A DNA stretch of 64,000 nucleotides from Bacillota bacterium (GCA_023461435.1 JAEYLC010000020.1:1-64000), one strand, 5' to 3'. Shown: positions 39,953 to 48,777, numbered from the stretch's first letter. Made by a program: numbers and translations. The notes: generated from the sequence alone by a model not told the origin.

Positions 39953-40975
39953 TCATTTGCCCAAAAAATCCTGAAGCTTTTTGATTTCTTTGTTAAAATC
40001 CTTCGGCTGAACAATATCCATTGACTTGTAAGAGCCGTATTCATATTCATCGGGATAGCGGAACGTTTTGATCTCTTTTGTATCAAGACCTATAATCGTT
40101 GTCGCGATGTCGAGCATTTTATCCGCGGGCTTTATATCCGTGCGGACACAGCTTGACAACGCGGAAATCAACCCCGGCAGCTGGCCGATCCCCATTTTCT
40201 TTGCCTGGGAAAAGAGCTCGGATATCACCTTTTGCTGACGCGCAATTCGCTGCGTATCGGTACCGACCTTTCTGATACGCATATAGCCGACGGCCTGTCT
40301 GCCTGTTAAATGCTGAACACCCGGCCCCTTGACCAAAGGTGTGCTGTGGCTCGGGTCGATATCGTTGATTTCCTTGATAGACCCGTTCATATTCAGCACC
40401 TCTTCATTTGTCAGCTCAATATCGACGCCGCCGAGCGCGTCAATCAAATCTTCCATACCGTAAAAATTGATGACCACATAATAATCAGGAGACAACCCAA
40501 AGCTGGATTTGATCGTCTTTTTGGTGAGATCGATACCGCCATAGTTGAAAGCCGTATTGATTTTGTTGTATTTATGCCCTTCTATCGGAACAAGCGTGTC
40601 TCTCATGATCGACGCGAGTTTGATCGATCCTTTCTTTGGATCGATCCTTAAATACATGATCACATCGGAAAGCCCTGTGAATCTGGACGGTTCTCTGTTG
40701 TCAACGCCGATCAGCAGTATATCGGTCACGTCTTTTGACTTGATCAATTCAGATACATCGCCGCCGCTGTATGTCACTTCCGGATAGTTGCCCGTTTCCT
40801 CTTCCGGCTCTTCTTCTTTGATATTATCCGGGTCGAAGCCCAGATCTCCCGTGATCTTTTCATAGTTGATCCAAATAAATATGCCAAACCCAATCAGCAG
40901 CGCAAGCAGCACACCAAATATGATTAACAGTATTCTCATGGCTCTTTTTTTTGCCCGGGGCTCGCCGTTTTTCAT
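39953..40975 (-). CDS. LytR-CpsA-Psr (LCP) family protein
   Basis: About 340 residues: a basic cytosolic N-terminus, one membrane helix (IL LIIFGVLLALLIGFGIFIWI region) and an extracellular LCP domain. LCP blocks seen: TDILLIGVDNREPSRFTGLSDVIMYLRIDPKKG, SIMRDTLVPIEGHKYNKINTAFNYGG, GLSPDYYVVINFYGMEDLIDALGGVDIEL and HLTGRQAVGYMRIRKVGTDTQRIARQQ, with the phosphate-binding Arg residues. LCP enzymes transfer teichoic acids or other glycopolymers from lipid carriers to peptidoglycan. The longest frame starts at a TTG at 41083; the ATG at 40975 with AAAGGATG upstream is preferred. Confidence 0.9.
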   Translation of the reverse strand: MKNGEPRAKKRAMRILLIIFGVLLALLIGFGIFIWINYEKITGDLGFDPDNIKEEEPEEETGNYPEVTYSGGDVSELIKSKDVTDILLIGVDNREPSRFTGLSDVIMYLRIDPKKGSIKLASIMRDTLVPIEGHKYNKINTAFNYGGIDLTKKTIKSSFGLSPDYYVVINFYGMEDLIDALGGVDIELTNEEVLNMNGSIKEINDIDPSHSTPLVKGPGVQHLTGRQAVGYMRIRKVGTDTQRIARQQKVISELFSQAKKMGIGQLPGLISALSSCVRTDIKPADKMLDIATTIIGLDTKEIKTFRYPDEYEYGSYKSMDIVQPKDFNKEIKKLQDFLGK

Positions 40976-41149
40976 GTGATCAACATCCTTTTTTCGATAG
41001 GCTACCCGTTCGTCAGCATTTCTATTCATTTCGGTTTGCTTTATGGTTTCAGCAGGATATTTGTTTAAAGGGTATACAGTCAAAAAACGGGCGGTCTACT
41101 TTACGATCACCCGTTAACGGTGTTTTGAAATGTATCTTTCGCTTTTTAG

Positions 41150-41623
41150 TCAGCTACCAACGCCCAAAACGCTTAATGTTGCGTTCACGATCGTCAGCCC
41201 CGGTGTGATATCAATGATCGAGTTCGTCGATAAAACGACCGAATATGTGTAAGCACCCGGTTCCAGATCGCTGTCAAAAAACTGGAACGAAAATGCTTCG
41301 GACTCAAGTGCGGTCACAAGTGTTGAAAAAGTATAAGTACCACCCACATTGACAGGAGCACCGTTATCTCTGACTCTGAGTATTTCAAAATTCAACGTTA
41401 CGGAAATGCCGAGCGGAAGGCTGACGGCGCTTGTGTAATTCAAAAGGACCGACGGCCTTCTCAGCCTGTTCGTATCCAAGGTGACGCTGACGATTGTAAT
41501 GGGCTCAGAAAATAATGTGGTGACAATGGGAAAAGGCCCGGCCCCTCCCGTTGCAGCGTTTAAAACAACATTGACCGAATCACGCGAAGTGTCCTGGAAT
41601 TGAGACCTGCTGTAACCATTCAT
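41150..41623 (-). CDS. Beta-rich protein, possibly DUF4489-like
   Basis: A 157-residue protein rich in Thr, Ser, Val and Leu in alternating short strands, without Cys, signal peptide or membrane helix: ITIVSVTLDTNRLRRPSVLLNYTSAVSL, ISVTLNFEILRVRDNG, YTFSTLVTALES, FSFQFFDSDLEPGAYTYSVVLS, LTIVNATLSVLGVGS. The pattern suggests a beta-sandwich or trimeric TNF/BclA-C-terminal-like fold as in spore-surface proteins, and resembles the clostridial family I recall as DUF4489. The role is unknown; a coat or exosporium protein is a reasonable guess. Single gene. Confidence 0.55.
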   Translation of the reverse strand: MNGYSRSQFQDTSRDSVNVVLNAATGGAGPFPIVTTLFSEPITIVSVTLDTNRLRRPSVLLNYTSAVSLPLGISVTLNFEILRVRDNGAPVNVGGTYTFSTLVTALESEAFSFQFFDSDLEPGAYTYSVVLSTNSIIDITPGLTIVNATLSVLGVGS

Positions 41624-41855
41624 GGCTGTTTCTCCCGATTTTATTCAATCACATACTTTTTTTGCTGTGATAGCATATTTTATGCGTCGTCAAGACCGCA
41701 TGTGAATCGCTATGTCCACCGGCACGGTTATTAGACTCTTACAAAGCTCCAAATTGCGGCAATAAAATAAATACTCGAGTTCTATAAGGACGAGAAATTT
41801 GGATGAGAGTATATCACAGGGGAATAATAAATCAAAAACAACAGGAGTGCATAAC

Positions 41856-42092
41856 ATGAAACGATTTCCTGAAGTCTATAAAAAGCAGGAAGGCAGCTTT
41901 GAAGACAGTTACACCTCGCTTGATGTCGCGTCCACAATGGATTGCACAGGTATGATACCAACCCCACCGCTTACAGAGGAAGAAGCGGAAAACTACGGCG
42001 ATCTTTATTCTGTGCCCCAGCAAAACGCCTATAACGCGCAAAATTTGAAGACCACATCGAGGCAGGAAAAAATGAGCTCAATCAAGCGATAA
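41856..42092 (+). CDS. Conserved-looking 78-residue hydrophilic protein
   Basis: Starts MKRFPEVYKKQEGSFEDSYT, continues with STMDCTGMIPTPPLTEEEAENYGDLYSVPQ and ends KMSSIKR. It is acidic in the middle with one Cys and a Pro-rich TPPLTEEEAE motif. AGGAG 8 bases upstream sets the ATG at 41856; an in-frame upstream start at 41799 has no ribosome site. No family name is recalled. The D-C-T-G-x-I-P-T-P-P motif looks functional, and the protein could be a spore-associated or adaptor protein. Convergent with galE. Confidence 0.6.
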   Translation: MKRFPEVYKKQEGSFEDSYTSLDVASTMDCTGMIPTPPLTEEEAENYGDLYSVPQQNAYNAQNLKTTSRQEKMSSIKR

Positions 42093-42120
42093 AAAGCCTT
42101 GCCCGATTAAAGGCAAGGCT
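42089..42120 (-). terminator. Terminator of gal operon
   Basis: AGCCTTGCC (42095-42103) and GGCAAGGCT (42112-42120) form a perfect 9-bp stem, with TTTTTATCG following on the minus strand. Confidence 0.9.
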
Positions 42121-42146
42121 GGTTTCGTCGAACCAATTTTAACCGT

Positions 42147-43133
42147 CTATTCCTCAAATCCGTTTGGATGGCCGGTATGCCATTTCCATGCCGATTCAAT
42201 GATGACGCCGATATCGTCGTTCTTCGGGCTCCATCCGAGCAGCTGCCTCGCTTTGCCCGAGTCGGCCACGAGCCGGGCGGGATCTCCCTCGCGCCTCGGC
42301 GCCATGTCCACTCCGAACTCTCTGCCCGTGACTTCTTTCACTTTGTCTATGACCTCCATCACGGAATAGCCGTTGCCGCTGCCGAGGTTGAAGCTGGCGG
42401 AGTCTCCGCCCTTCTTTAAATACTCAAGCGCGAGAATATGCGCGTCCGCAAGGTCCGTCACATGGATATAGTCGCGGATGCAGGTGCCGTCCGGCGTGTC
42501 GTAATCCTGTCCGAATACCTTGATGCTGTCTCTCTTGCCCATGGCGGCCTGCAATATGATCGGTATCAGATGCGATTCGGGATCGTGATCCTCGCCGATA
42601 GCCGCAGACACATGCGCGCCCGCCGCATTGAAATACCGCGGCGCGGCCCATTTGATGCCGTAAGCTTCATCACACCACCTGAGCATCTTTTCCACCGTGA
42701 GCTTGGTTTCTCCATACGGGTTCACGGGGTTTTTCTCGCAGTCTTCCTTGATCGGCACTTCGTCCGGGAAGCCGTACACCGCGGCCGTCGAAGAGAACAC
42801 AATGTTTTTGACGCCGTGCTTTTTCATGCTTTCGAGCATGCAGATCACCGTGTAGACATTGTTGCGGTAGAAGCTCAACGGGTCCTTCATGCTCAGGCCC
42901 ACTTCGATATCCGCGGCGAAATGGATCACCGAATCGATATCATTTTCGGCAAACACGCCGTCCATAAATTGCGGGTCACGGATATCGCCGGTATACAGCC
43001 TGCCGCCCAGCACCGCCTGCTTATGCCCCTTGACGAGGCTGTCCACCACGACAACCTCCTGCCCTCTGCTCAGCAGCTCCGCCACCGTGTGGCTGCCGAT
43101 GTACCCCGCGCCGCCTGCGACCATTACCGTCAT
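42147..43133 (-). CDS. galE: UDP-glucose 4-epimerase
   Basis: Interconverts UDP-galactose and UDP-glucose in the Leloir pathway. A 328-residue extended short-chain dehydrogenase with NAD loop GGAGYIGSH near the N-terminus, TGDIRD, the catalytic Ser in VFSSTAAVYG and the YxxxK pair in YGETK, then PRYFNAAGAH and the substrate region SFNLGSGNGYSVMEVI. It is the last gene of galT-galK-galE, overlapping galK by 4 bases, followed by a strong terminator. Confidence 0.97.
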   Translation of the reverse strand: MTVMVAGGAGYIGSHTVAELLSRGQEVVVVDSLVKGHKQAVLGGRLYTGDIRDPQFMDGVFAENDIDSVIHFAADIEVGLSMKDPLSFYRNNVYTVICMLESMKKHGVKNIVFSSTAAVYGFPDEVPIKEDCEKNPVNPYGETKLTVEKMLRWCDEAYGIKWAAPRYFNAAGAHVSAAIGEDHDPESHLIPIILQAAMGKRDSIKVFGQDYDTPDGTCIRDYIHVTDLADAHILALEYLKKGGDSASFNLGSGNGYSVMEVIDKVKEVTGREFGVDMAPRREGDPARLVADSGKARQLLGWSPKNDDIGVIIESAWKWHTGHPNGFEE

Positions 43134-44302
43134 GCTGTGACCTCCGTTGCTCCGTTTCCGGCATCCGACTGATAAAACGCCGGTTCATATCCCATCTGCT
43201 GTGTGTACTTTTCTTTCACAATTTGCTTAAACTGATCCACACTGTCTTTTCTCACAATGCTGATATTGCAGCCGCCAAAGCCGCCGCCCGTCATGCGCGA
43301 GCCGATCACGCCCTCTATCTGCGCCGCGATATCAAACACCGCATCGAGTTCAGGTCCGGTCGCCTCGTAGTCATCCCTGATCGAGACATTCGCTTCTTTG
43401 AGCAGCGCGCCAAATGTCATAATATCGCCTTCCTTGAGTGAAAGCAAGGACAATAGCGTTCTTTTTTCTTCGGTCACGCAATGCTTTGCGCGCCTGAAAA
43501 GCACGTCATCTTCAAAAAAGCGCTCATAATTCTTTAGCTCATCGATGCCGATCTCGCAGAGGTTATTGAAGCTGCCGCCGTTTGAGTTGATGACGGCAAG
43601 CGCCTGTTCGCATTCGCTGCGCCTTTGGTTATACTGCGATTCCGTCAATTTGTGCGGCGCGTTGGTGTTCGTGATCACGATCGTGTATTCGCCGAGCTCC
43701 ATCGGCACATACTGATAATCGAGCGTTTTACAGTTCAGGAATATCGCGTGGTCTTTTTTCGCCACGGCGGATATGAACTGATCCATAATGCCGCAGCTCA
43801 TCCCCACATACTGATTCTCGGCCCGCTGGCACAGCACGGCGATATCCTCCATCACGAGCTGCTCCGTCCCTCCGAGCTTGGCAAGACAGATTGCCGTCGC
43901 CACTTCGATGGAGGCGGAGGACGAGAGCCCCGCGCCAAATGGCACCGTGCCATGATACAGCATATCGCATCCGGCAAGCGGATAGCCGTCCTGAGCGAGC
44001 ATATACGCGACGCCGCACTGATAATTGCCCCATCTCAATTCTCTATATTTTTCCAGTTGATTGATCTCGGCAGATACGCGGTCGGGCAGGTCCGTCGCCG
44101 TCAGATTGATCTTGTCGGTCCCGTTTGGCCGCGCAATCACAGTGGTTTTCATATCGAGCGCGACCGGGAACACATGCCCGCCATTATAATCGATATGCTC
44201 GCCGATCAGGTTGATACGGCCCGGCGCTTCAAATATCCGGATGCCTTCTTCCGTGCCCCCGTAGATACCTGTGAACTCTTTGACCAGCTCCGAATACGTC
44301 AT
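43130..44302 (-). CDS. galK: Galactokinase
   Basis: Phosphorylates alpha-D-galactose at C1 with ATP; a 390-residue GHMP kinase. Signature motifs: the galactokinase block APGRINLIGEHIDYNGG (about 25-41), the ATP loop PFGAGLSSSASIEVA and the C-terminal RMTGGGFGGCNISIV. The catalytic Asp lies in CGIMDQFIS. The middle gene of the Leloir operon, it overlaps galT and galE by 4 bases each, so the three are translationally coupled. Confidence 0.97.
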   Translation of the reverse strand: MTYSELVKEFTGIYGGTEEGIRIFEAPGRINLIGEHIDYNGGHVFPVALDMKTTVIARPNGTDKINLTATDLPDRVSAEINQLEKYRELRWGNYQCGVAYMLAQDGYPLAGCDMLYHGTVPFGAGLSSSASIEVATAICLAKLGGTEQLVMEDIAVLCQRAENQYVGMSCGIMDQFISAVAKKDHAIFLNCKTLDYQYVPMELGEYTIVITNTNAPHKLTESQYNQRRSECEQALAVINSNGGSFNNLCEIGIDELKNYERFFEDDVLFRRAKHCVTEEKRTLLSLLSLKEGDIMTFGALLKEANVSIRDDYEATGPELDAVFDIAAQIEGVIGSRMTGGGFGGCNISIVRKDSVDQFKQIVKEKYTQQMGYEPAFYQSDAGNGATEVTA

Positions 44303-45273
44303 TCTTTGGCCTCCGCTAAGAATTTTTGATACGCTTCCCTCAATTCCGCGGCTTTCTCCTCGGGCGCGGTCGGGTTGCAGTGCGCGCCTGCCCCCGTCTC
44401 GCTGGACGCGAGAAACTGCTGCTTATCCTTCGAGCGCATCGGCGGAAAAAACTCGATGTGGAAATGGAAGCCGTCGATATCATCCGTATTCACGGGCGCG
44501 TTATACATGCACATCATGTACGGAAACGGCATATCAAAAAGGCTGTCGTACATGCCGACCGTGTTTCTGACTGTTTTCGCGAGCGCTGTTTTCTCTTCAT
44601 CGCTGAACTCTGTGATGTATTTTTTATGTGACTTGGATATGATCTGCGTCCCATATGCGAATTCCGCGAAAAACGGAATGATCACGCTGAAATGCTCATT
44701 TTCAAATATCACACGCTGCCTGAAACCGCGCTCGGCCTTGAGCCAGTCGCAAAAAAGGCACCTGCCTTTTTCTTTGAGATATTGCTGGGCGCTTGTTAAT
44801 TTCTGTTCAACTTTTTTCGGCAGAAATGGATAGGCGTAGATTTGGCCGTGCGGATGCGGCATGGTCACGCCCACGACTTCTCCGCGATTTTCAAATATCA
44901 TGATATACTTTGATTTTTCGTACTTTGACAGGTCTTCAAAACGGTCGCACCACAGATCCACGAGCTTCCTCACATGAGCCACGGACAGCTCCGGCAATGT
45001 CGCGGTATGCTTGGGTGAGTAGAGTATGACTTCGCATTTCCCGTAGGACTTCTCGGTCTTGAAGAAATCCGTCGCGACATCGTCGGGCTCCGGCGGGTCC
45101 ATCGAAAGAGCCGGAAAATCGTTATCGTACTTCAACACATCGTAATCATCGGGGACTCTGCCCGAGCCCGGGCAAAAAGGACACCAGTCTTTGGGCATTT
45201 GCGGCCTGTTTTGCCTCGCGGATGCCACCATCAGCCAATCATTCTTGAAAGGATTGAATCTCAGCTCTGCCAT
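44299..45273 (-). CDS. galT: Galactose-1-phosphate uridylyltransferase
   Basis: Exchanges UDP between UDP-glucose and galactose 1-phosphate. A 324-residue protein of the class I HIT-superfamily type: NPFKNDWLMVASARQNRPQ, a zinc-type CPFCPGSG, and the catalytic VTMPHPHGQIYAYP with the nucleophilic His of HPHxQ. The C-terminal half has FHFHIEFFPPMRS. It is the first gene of the operon galT-galK-galE. Upstream 130 bases contain no recognised operator, so sugar control is not visible. Confidence 0.96.
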   Translation of the reverse strand: MAELRFNPFKNDWLMVASARQNRPQMPKDWCPFCPGSGRVPDDYDVLKYDNDFPALSMDPPEPDDVATDFFKTEKSYGKCEVILYSPKHTATLPELSVAHVRKLVDLWCDRFEDLSKYEKSKYIMIFENRGEVVGVTMPHPHGQIYAYPFLPKKVEQKLTSAQQYLKEKGRCLFCDWLKAERGFRQRVIFENEHFSVIIPFFAEFAYGTQIISKSHKKYITEFSDEEKTALAKTVRNTVGMYDSLFDMPFPYMMCMYNAPVNTDDIDGFHFHIEFFPPMRSKDKQQFLASSETGAGAHCNPTAPEEKAAELREAYQKFLAEAKE

Positions 45274-45404
45274 TTCATCCTCGATTCTGTCATGTTTTTT
45301 AAGATATACATTATCCTATATGAAAACAGCCGCAAAATCAATATCTATGATGAAATTTCGTAAAAAAAAGAAAGCAAACAAACATAAACGAAGATTTTTT
45401 ATGC

Positions 45405-46217
45405 CTATTCATTTAATGCGATATCACTGATCAAGCCAAAAGAATATCCCTGATCCTCCCACGCTGAGATGACACTGTCCAAAATGCTCACATTTGTTTT
45501 TGATTGGCAATGCAGCAAGACAATTTCCCCCGGATGAGTTTCACTCATGATCGTGTTGTATGCGCTTTCCTGCGAGGGCTGATTATACACATCCCAGTCC
45601 GTATAACGGAACGACCAGAACACGGTGGTATACCCAAGCTCATTGGCGAATTTGAGCGTCTGTTCTGAAAACAAGCCCTGCGGCGGCCTGAAAAACTTGG
45701 GCAGCTGCTCCCCTGTTGTCTCATAAAAAGCATCCTCGACGCCCTGCAGCTGAGCCTTGAACTGATCAAAACTGAGCCGCGTGACGCCGACATGCTTGGC
45801 CGTATGGTTGCCGACCATGCTGCCTTCACTGATGATCCTGTTGATCACTTCCGGGTGCTGCCTGATGTAGCCCTCGGTCATGAAAAACGTCGCCGCCGCA
45901 TGATGGTCTTTGAGTATATCGAGTATCGTCGGTATATTTTCGTTGTCGGGGCAATCGTCAAACGTCAGATAGATCTTGTTTTCATCCGCGTTGCCGACAT
46001 AGACGACGCGATAATCCTTGATGTATGGCGCCTTCTCCATGGGCTTCGGCTGCTGCATCGTTTCGTGAGGCAGATAATACCACATATATTCATCGGCGGC
46101 CGCCTGCTCTGTGCTGCATGATTCCGGCGCTTCGAAAACGCCGTTTGCAAACAGCGCAAGCAATGTGACCATTATCGCCGACATGATAAGAATATGGAGC
46201 GTCTTGATCCGATTCAT
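45405..46217 (-). CDS. PdaA-like polysaccharide deacetylase
   Basis: A 270-residue membrane-anchored or secreted deacetylase: signal anchor (about 7-27), linker, and NodB domain (about 80-265). Motif 1 is YLTFDDCPDNENIP, with Cys in place of the common Gly of TFDDGP. Motif 2 is GNHTAKH with the metal His pair, motif 3 FRPPQGLFS, and motif 5 LLHCQSKTN. It resembles PdaA, the enzyme that deacetylates N-acetylmuramic acid for spore-cortex muramic delta-lactam, which suits a spore former. The metal-binding Asp-Asp and both His are retained, so activity is likely. Confidence 0.87.
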   Translation of the reverse strand: MNRIKTLHILIMSAIMVTLLALFANGVFEAPESCSTEQAAADEYMWYYLPHETMQQPKPMEKAPYIKDYRVVYVGNADENKIYLTFDDCPDNENIPTILDILKDHHAAATFFMTEGYIRQHPEVINRIISEGSMVGNHTAKHVGVTRLSFDQFKAQLQGVEDAFYETTGEQLPKFFRPPQGLFSEQTLKFANELGYTTVFWSFRYTDWDVYNQPSQESAYNTIMSETHPGEIVLLHCQSKTNVSILDSVISAWEDQGYSFGLISDIALNE

Positions 46218-46306
46218 GTTGTCCCCCGCAGGAAAAGTTCTGTTGATTCAATCTTATTCCGAAGCGGAAGACAATATGGCTGCGGGCTCAAAAGCCGTGA
46301 AAGCTC

Positions 46307-46792
46307 TCAAAAATAGATGTGCTTCGCTTTCAGCGTTGCACCAAGCTCAATAATGCCGAAAGAAAAATGACTGTTGCGGCGTTTATCCGTCGGGGACCCG
46401 GGGTTGAACATCAAAACAGGCCCGTGATACCGGCAGTATGGGATATGGCTGTGTCCGAAAACAATACAGTCCGCCGCTTCATTTTGAAAGCCCGCAAGCG
46501 CCCGGCTGGCGGTGCTGCCGCGGCTGCCGTGCCCGTGGATCACGCCGATACGAAAACCGCCGAGCGGCAATGTCTTCTTCTCCCCGAGCAGGTCTTTTAT
46601 TTCCGGCGGGTCAACATTGCCCGCGACGGCTGTGACGGGGGCCAAAGCCTCAAGCTGACTTAAAACGTCAAGACATATGATGTCGCCCGCGTGAATGATA
46701 TGATCGACATCTTTAAAGGTCTCGAGAACAATCTGCGGCAGCTCTTTCGCTCTTTTGGGGATATGGGTATCCGACAGCACGCCTATCGTCAT
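46307..46792 (-). CDS. YfcE/MJ0936-type phosphodiesterase
   Basis: A 161-residue calcineurin-like metallophosphoesterase. Metal ligands are in GVLSDTHIP, HAGDIICLD, VAGNVDPPE, VIHGHGSRG and GHSHIPYCR, the complete set for the compact YfcE/MJ0936 family of cytosolic phosphodiesterases. The physiological substrate is unknown. The ATG at 46792, preceded by GAGG, is preferred over an upstream frame start at 46807. Probably the last gene of a short operon behind hslO and a 24-residue membrane ORF. Confidence 0.92.
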   Translation of the reverse strand: MTIGVLSDTHIPKRAKELPQIVLETFKDVDHIIHAGDIICLDVLSQLEALAPVTAVAGNVDPPEIKDLLGEKKTLPLGGFRIGVIHGHGSRGSTASRALAGFQNEAADCIVFGHSHIPYCRYHGPVLMFNPGSPTDKRRNSHFSFGIIELGATLKAKHIYF

Positions 46793-46816
46793 TCTTGATG
46801 GCCTCAATTGTACAGC

Positions 46817-46891
46817 TTATCTCTCAGCCCAAACGCCGATCAAGTAACAGATCAGCGCCGAAGTGATGGCAATAACCGCAAATGTCAACAT
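46817..46891 (-). CDS. 24-residue single-helix membrane peptide
   Basis: An ATG at 46891 with AGAAGG 9 bases upstream opens a frame of 24 codons: MLTFAVIAITSALICYLIGV followed by WAER. It is almost entirely one transmembrane helix with a short charged C-terminus. It lies between hslO (5 bases before) and the phosphoesterase gene on the same strand, in the only gap between them. No family is recognised; such miniproteins often modify membrane enzymes. Confidence 0.5.
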   Translation of the reverse strand: MLTFAVIAITSALICYLIGVWAER

Positions 46892-46896
46892 CGTTG

Positions 46897-47748
46897 TCAG
46901 CCTTCTTTTTCGATTAAGCCTATCAAGCTCTTAATCTCATCCGCGCCGAAGCCGTAACTTTTTCCGCACTTGCCGCATCTGACCTCGATAGCCTTGTCCT
47001 CATTGATTGTCCACTCAAGCTCGCTGGCCCCGAGCCCCATCAGCATGAGAAGGACCGACTGTCTGTCGCATGAGCAATTCAACCGAACCGGCCATTTCTC
47101 CGCTACGGAAGCGCCTGAAAAGACAGTTTCAATCAGCGTTTCAACGCTCTGCCGCGAATCGTTGATCACGCCGCTTTCCGATTCGAGCCGTTCTGCCCAG
47201 CCTTGAATCAGCAATGAGTCCGCGAAGGGCAATGCCTGCACCAAAACACCGCGGCTCAATTGAATGTGTAATGCACGGCATTCGAAAAAATGGCGGAATA
47301 TTGTTTCCGTTTGTTCGCTCTGCATGAAATACCGCGACAGATTCTCTGCAATATCGTCCTCTTTGATCTCGACGATCCCGGTGAAAACGGCGTCGGCGCC
47401 GTTGTCGTAAACGATTCTTATACAGCCGTTGTCCCCGAGCATATCCTTTAAGCCGTCATATTGCCGATGGATCAGTTCTTCGGATGCGAAGCCCTGAATA
47501 TCGCCGTTGGCGTCCGCGCCGAAAACCATATAAACCGCAGGCTCCGACGATTCGAGCTTGACCGTGACTCTCTTTGCGTTCGTGAGTATGCCGTGAAGCA
47601 GACAGGTAAACGTCAAAGCGCTGCTGAAAATACTCAAAGCGGCACCGCTCAAAGACGCATGCGCACCGCCGAGCATCGCCGTATTATCAATAAGGAACAG
47701 CCGCGCCTGTTTATCATGCGTCAGCAGCTTATACAAAACCGCGTCCAA
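46897..47748 (-). CDS. hslO: Redox-regulated chaperone Hsp33
   Basis: A cytosolic holdase that turns on under oxidative and heat stress. A 283-residue protein: chaperone core with ASLSGAALSIFSSALTFTCLLHGIL and PEP-rich segments typical of the family, and a C-terminal zinc switch with NCSCDR and CGKCGK (four Cys, CxC plus CxxC). Zinc release and disulfide formation activate it. The ends are complete. It follows the flavoprotein gene by 18 bases, so a shared thiol-redox transcript is likely. Confidence 0.94.
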   Translation of the reverse strand: MDAVLYKLLTHDKQARLFLIDNTAMLGGAHASLSGAALSIFSSALTFTCLLHGILTNAKRVTVKLESSEPAVYMVFGADANGDIQGFASEELIHRQYDGLKDMLGDNGCIRIVYDNGADAVFTGIVEIKEDDIAENLSRYFMQSEQTETIFRHFFECRALHIQLSRGVLVQALPFADSLLIQGWAERLESESGVINDSRQSVETLIETVFSGASVAEKWPVRLNCSCDRQSVLLMLMGLGASELEWTINEDKAIEVRCGKCGKSYGFGADEIKSLIGLIEKEG

Positions 47749-47766
47749 AAATGCCTCCGGTGATCT

Positions 47767-48627
47767 TTACTTATTATTCCTGACGAATTTGATGGCCTCC
47801 ATGCCGGCCTTCGCGCCTTCGTATACGGCTTTTGCGATCTGCATCATACCGCCCGTGCAGTCGCCCGCGGCAAAAAGCCCGGGAAGATTTGTGGCCATAT
47901 TTTCATCAACGACGATCTTAAGGCCTTCGGTTTCCGCACCAAGCTTCCTTGCGAGATCGCTGCTGCCGGCAACGCCGATCGCGACAAAGACGCCTGCCAC
48001 CGTCAATTCGTTTCCGTCCGCAAGCCGCACCTTTTCGAGCGTATCCCCGCCTTCCAGCGCGGCAATCTCCGTCGTGATGACCGGTATTTCCTTCGGGATA
48101 TCGGGAATGGGCTTTGCGCCGTTTGTCAGCAGCGTGACGGACTTCGCAATGGGCAGCAGCTCGCTTGCCTCGTGCAGCGCGTATTCACAGCACCCGAGCA
48201 CCGCAACATCCTTGCCCTTATAGAAAAAAGCGTCGCAGACGGCACAGTAGCTGATGCCCTGCCCTTCAAAGCGCGTAAAGCCTTCAATTTTCGGAGCTGT
48301 CCGGCTGGAGCCCGTCGCAATGATCACCGCTTTGCCTTTGTATTGACTGTCCTTCGTTTTGACGATATAACTGTCTTCATAACCGATATTCACAACCTGC
48401 TCGGTCAATATTTCCGCGCCGACGTTTTTCGCCTGCAGCAGGCCTTCGCTTAAAAGCTTCTCCCCCGATATCGGGCTGGAAAAACCGTAGTAATTCTCAA
48501 TTTTACCGGCTTTGGCCAACGCGCCGCTGCTTGCCCCGATAATCAGCGTGCGCAGCCGCGCCCGCGCCGTATATATGCCCGCCGAGATTCCCGCCGGTCC
48601 GGCCCCTATAATGATCACATCATACAT
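47767..48627 (-). CDS. Thioredoxin reductase-like flavoprotein (FFTR-like)
   Basis: A 286-residue FAD enzyme of the thioredoxin-reductase fold. FAD loop: IIIGAGPAGISAGIYTARAR. Redox Cys pair C128/C131 in SYCAVCD. The C-terminal FAD block is GLFAAGDCTGGMMQI. The NADPH domain is altered: the GxGxxA loop reads GCCEYA (145-150), and the HRRxxxR motif after VTLL is replaced by TNGAKPIPD. Loss of both motifs is the hallmark of ferredoxin-dependent flavin thioredoxin reductases in clostridia. It probably reduces thioredoxin or related proteins with ferredoxin rather than NADPH. Upstream neighbour of hslO. Confidence 0.88.
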   Translation of the reverse strand: MYDVIIIGAGPAGISAGIYTARARLRTLIIGASSGALAKAGKIENYYGFSSPISGEKLLSEGLLQAKNVGAEILTEQVVNIGYEDSYIVKTKDSQYKGKAVIIATGSSRTAPKIEGFTRFEGQGISYCAVCDAFFYKGKDVAVLGCCEYALHEASELLPIAKSVTLLTNGAKPIPDIPKEIPVITTEIAALEGGDTLEKVRLADGNELTVAGVFVAIGVAGSSDLARKLGAETEGLKIVVDENMATNLPGLFAAGDCTGGMMQIAKAVYEGAKAGMEAIKFVRNNK

Positions 48628-48744
48628 CGGTTTTCCCTCATCCTTTCTTCTGCTAAGCCGTCGATTGCTCTTGTTTTATTGCGCTATCAAGCTTTTTTCA
48701 AGTATATATTTCATGCCAGAAGTATGCAACAGATTTTCACGCCG

Positions 48745-48777
48745 CTTAAAACAAAAGCCGCGTGTAAAAGCGGCTTT
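48745..48777 (-). terminator. Terminator of lipoprotein gene
   Basis: AAAGCCGC (48777-48770) pairs with GCGGCTTT (48761-48754) around an 8-base loop, followed on the minus strand by TGTTTTAAG. Confidence 0.78.
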
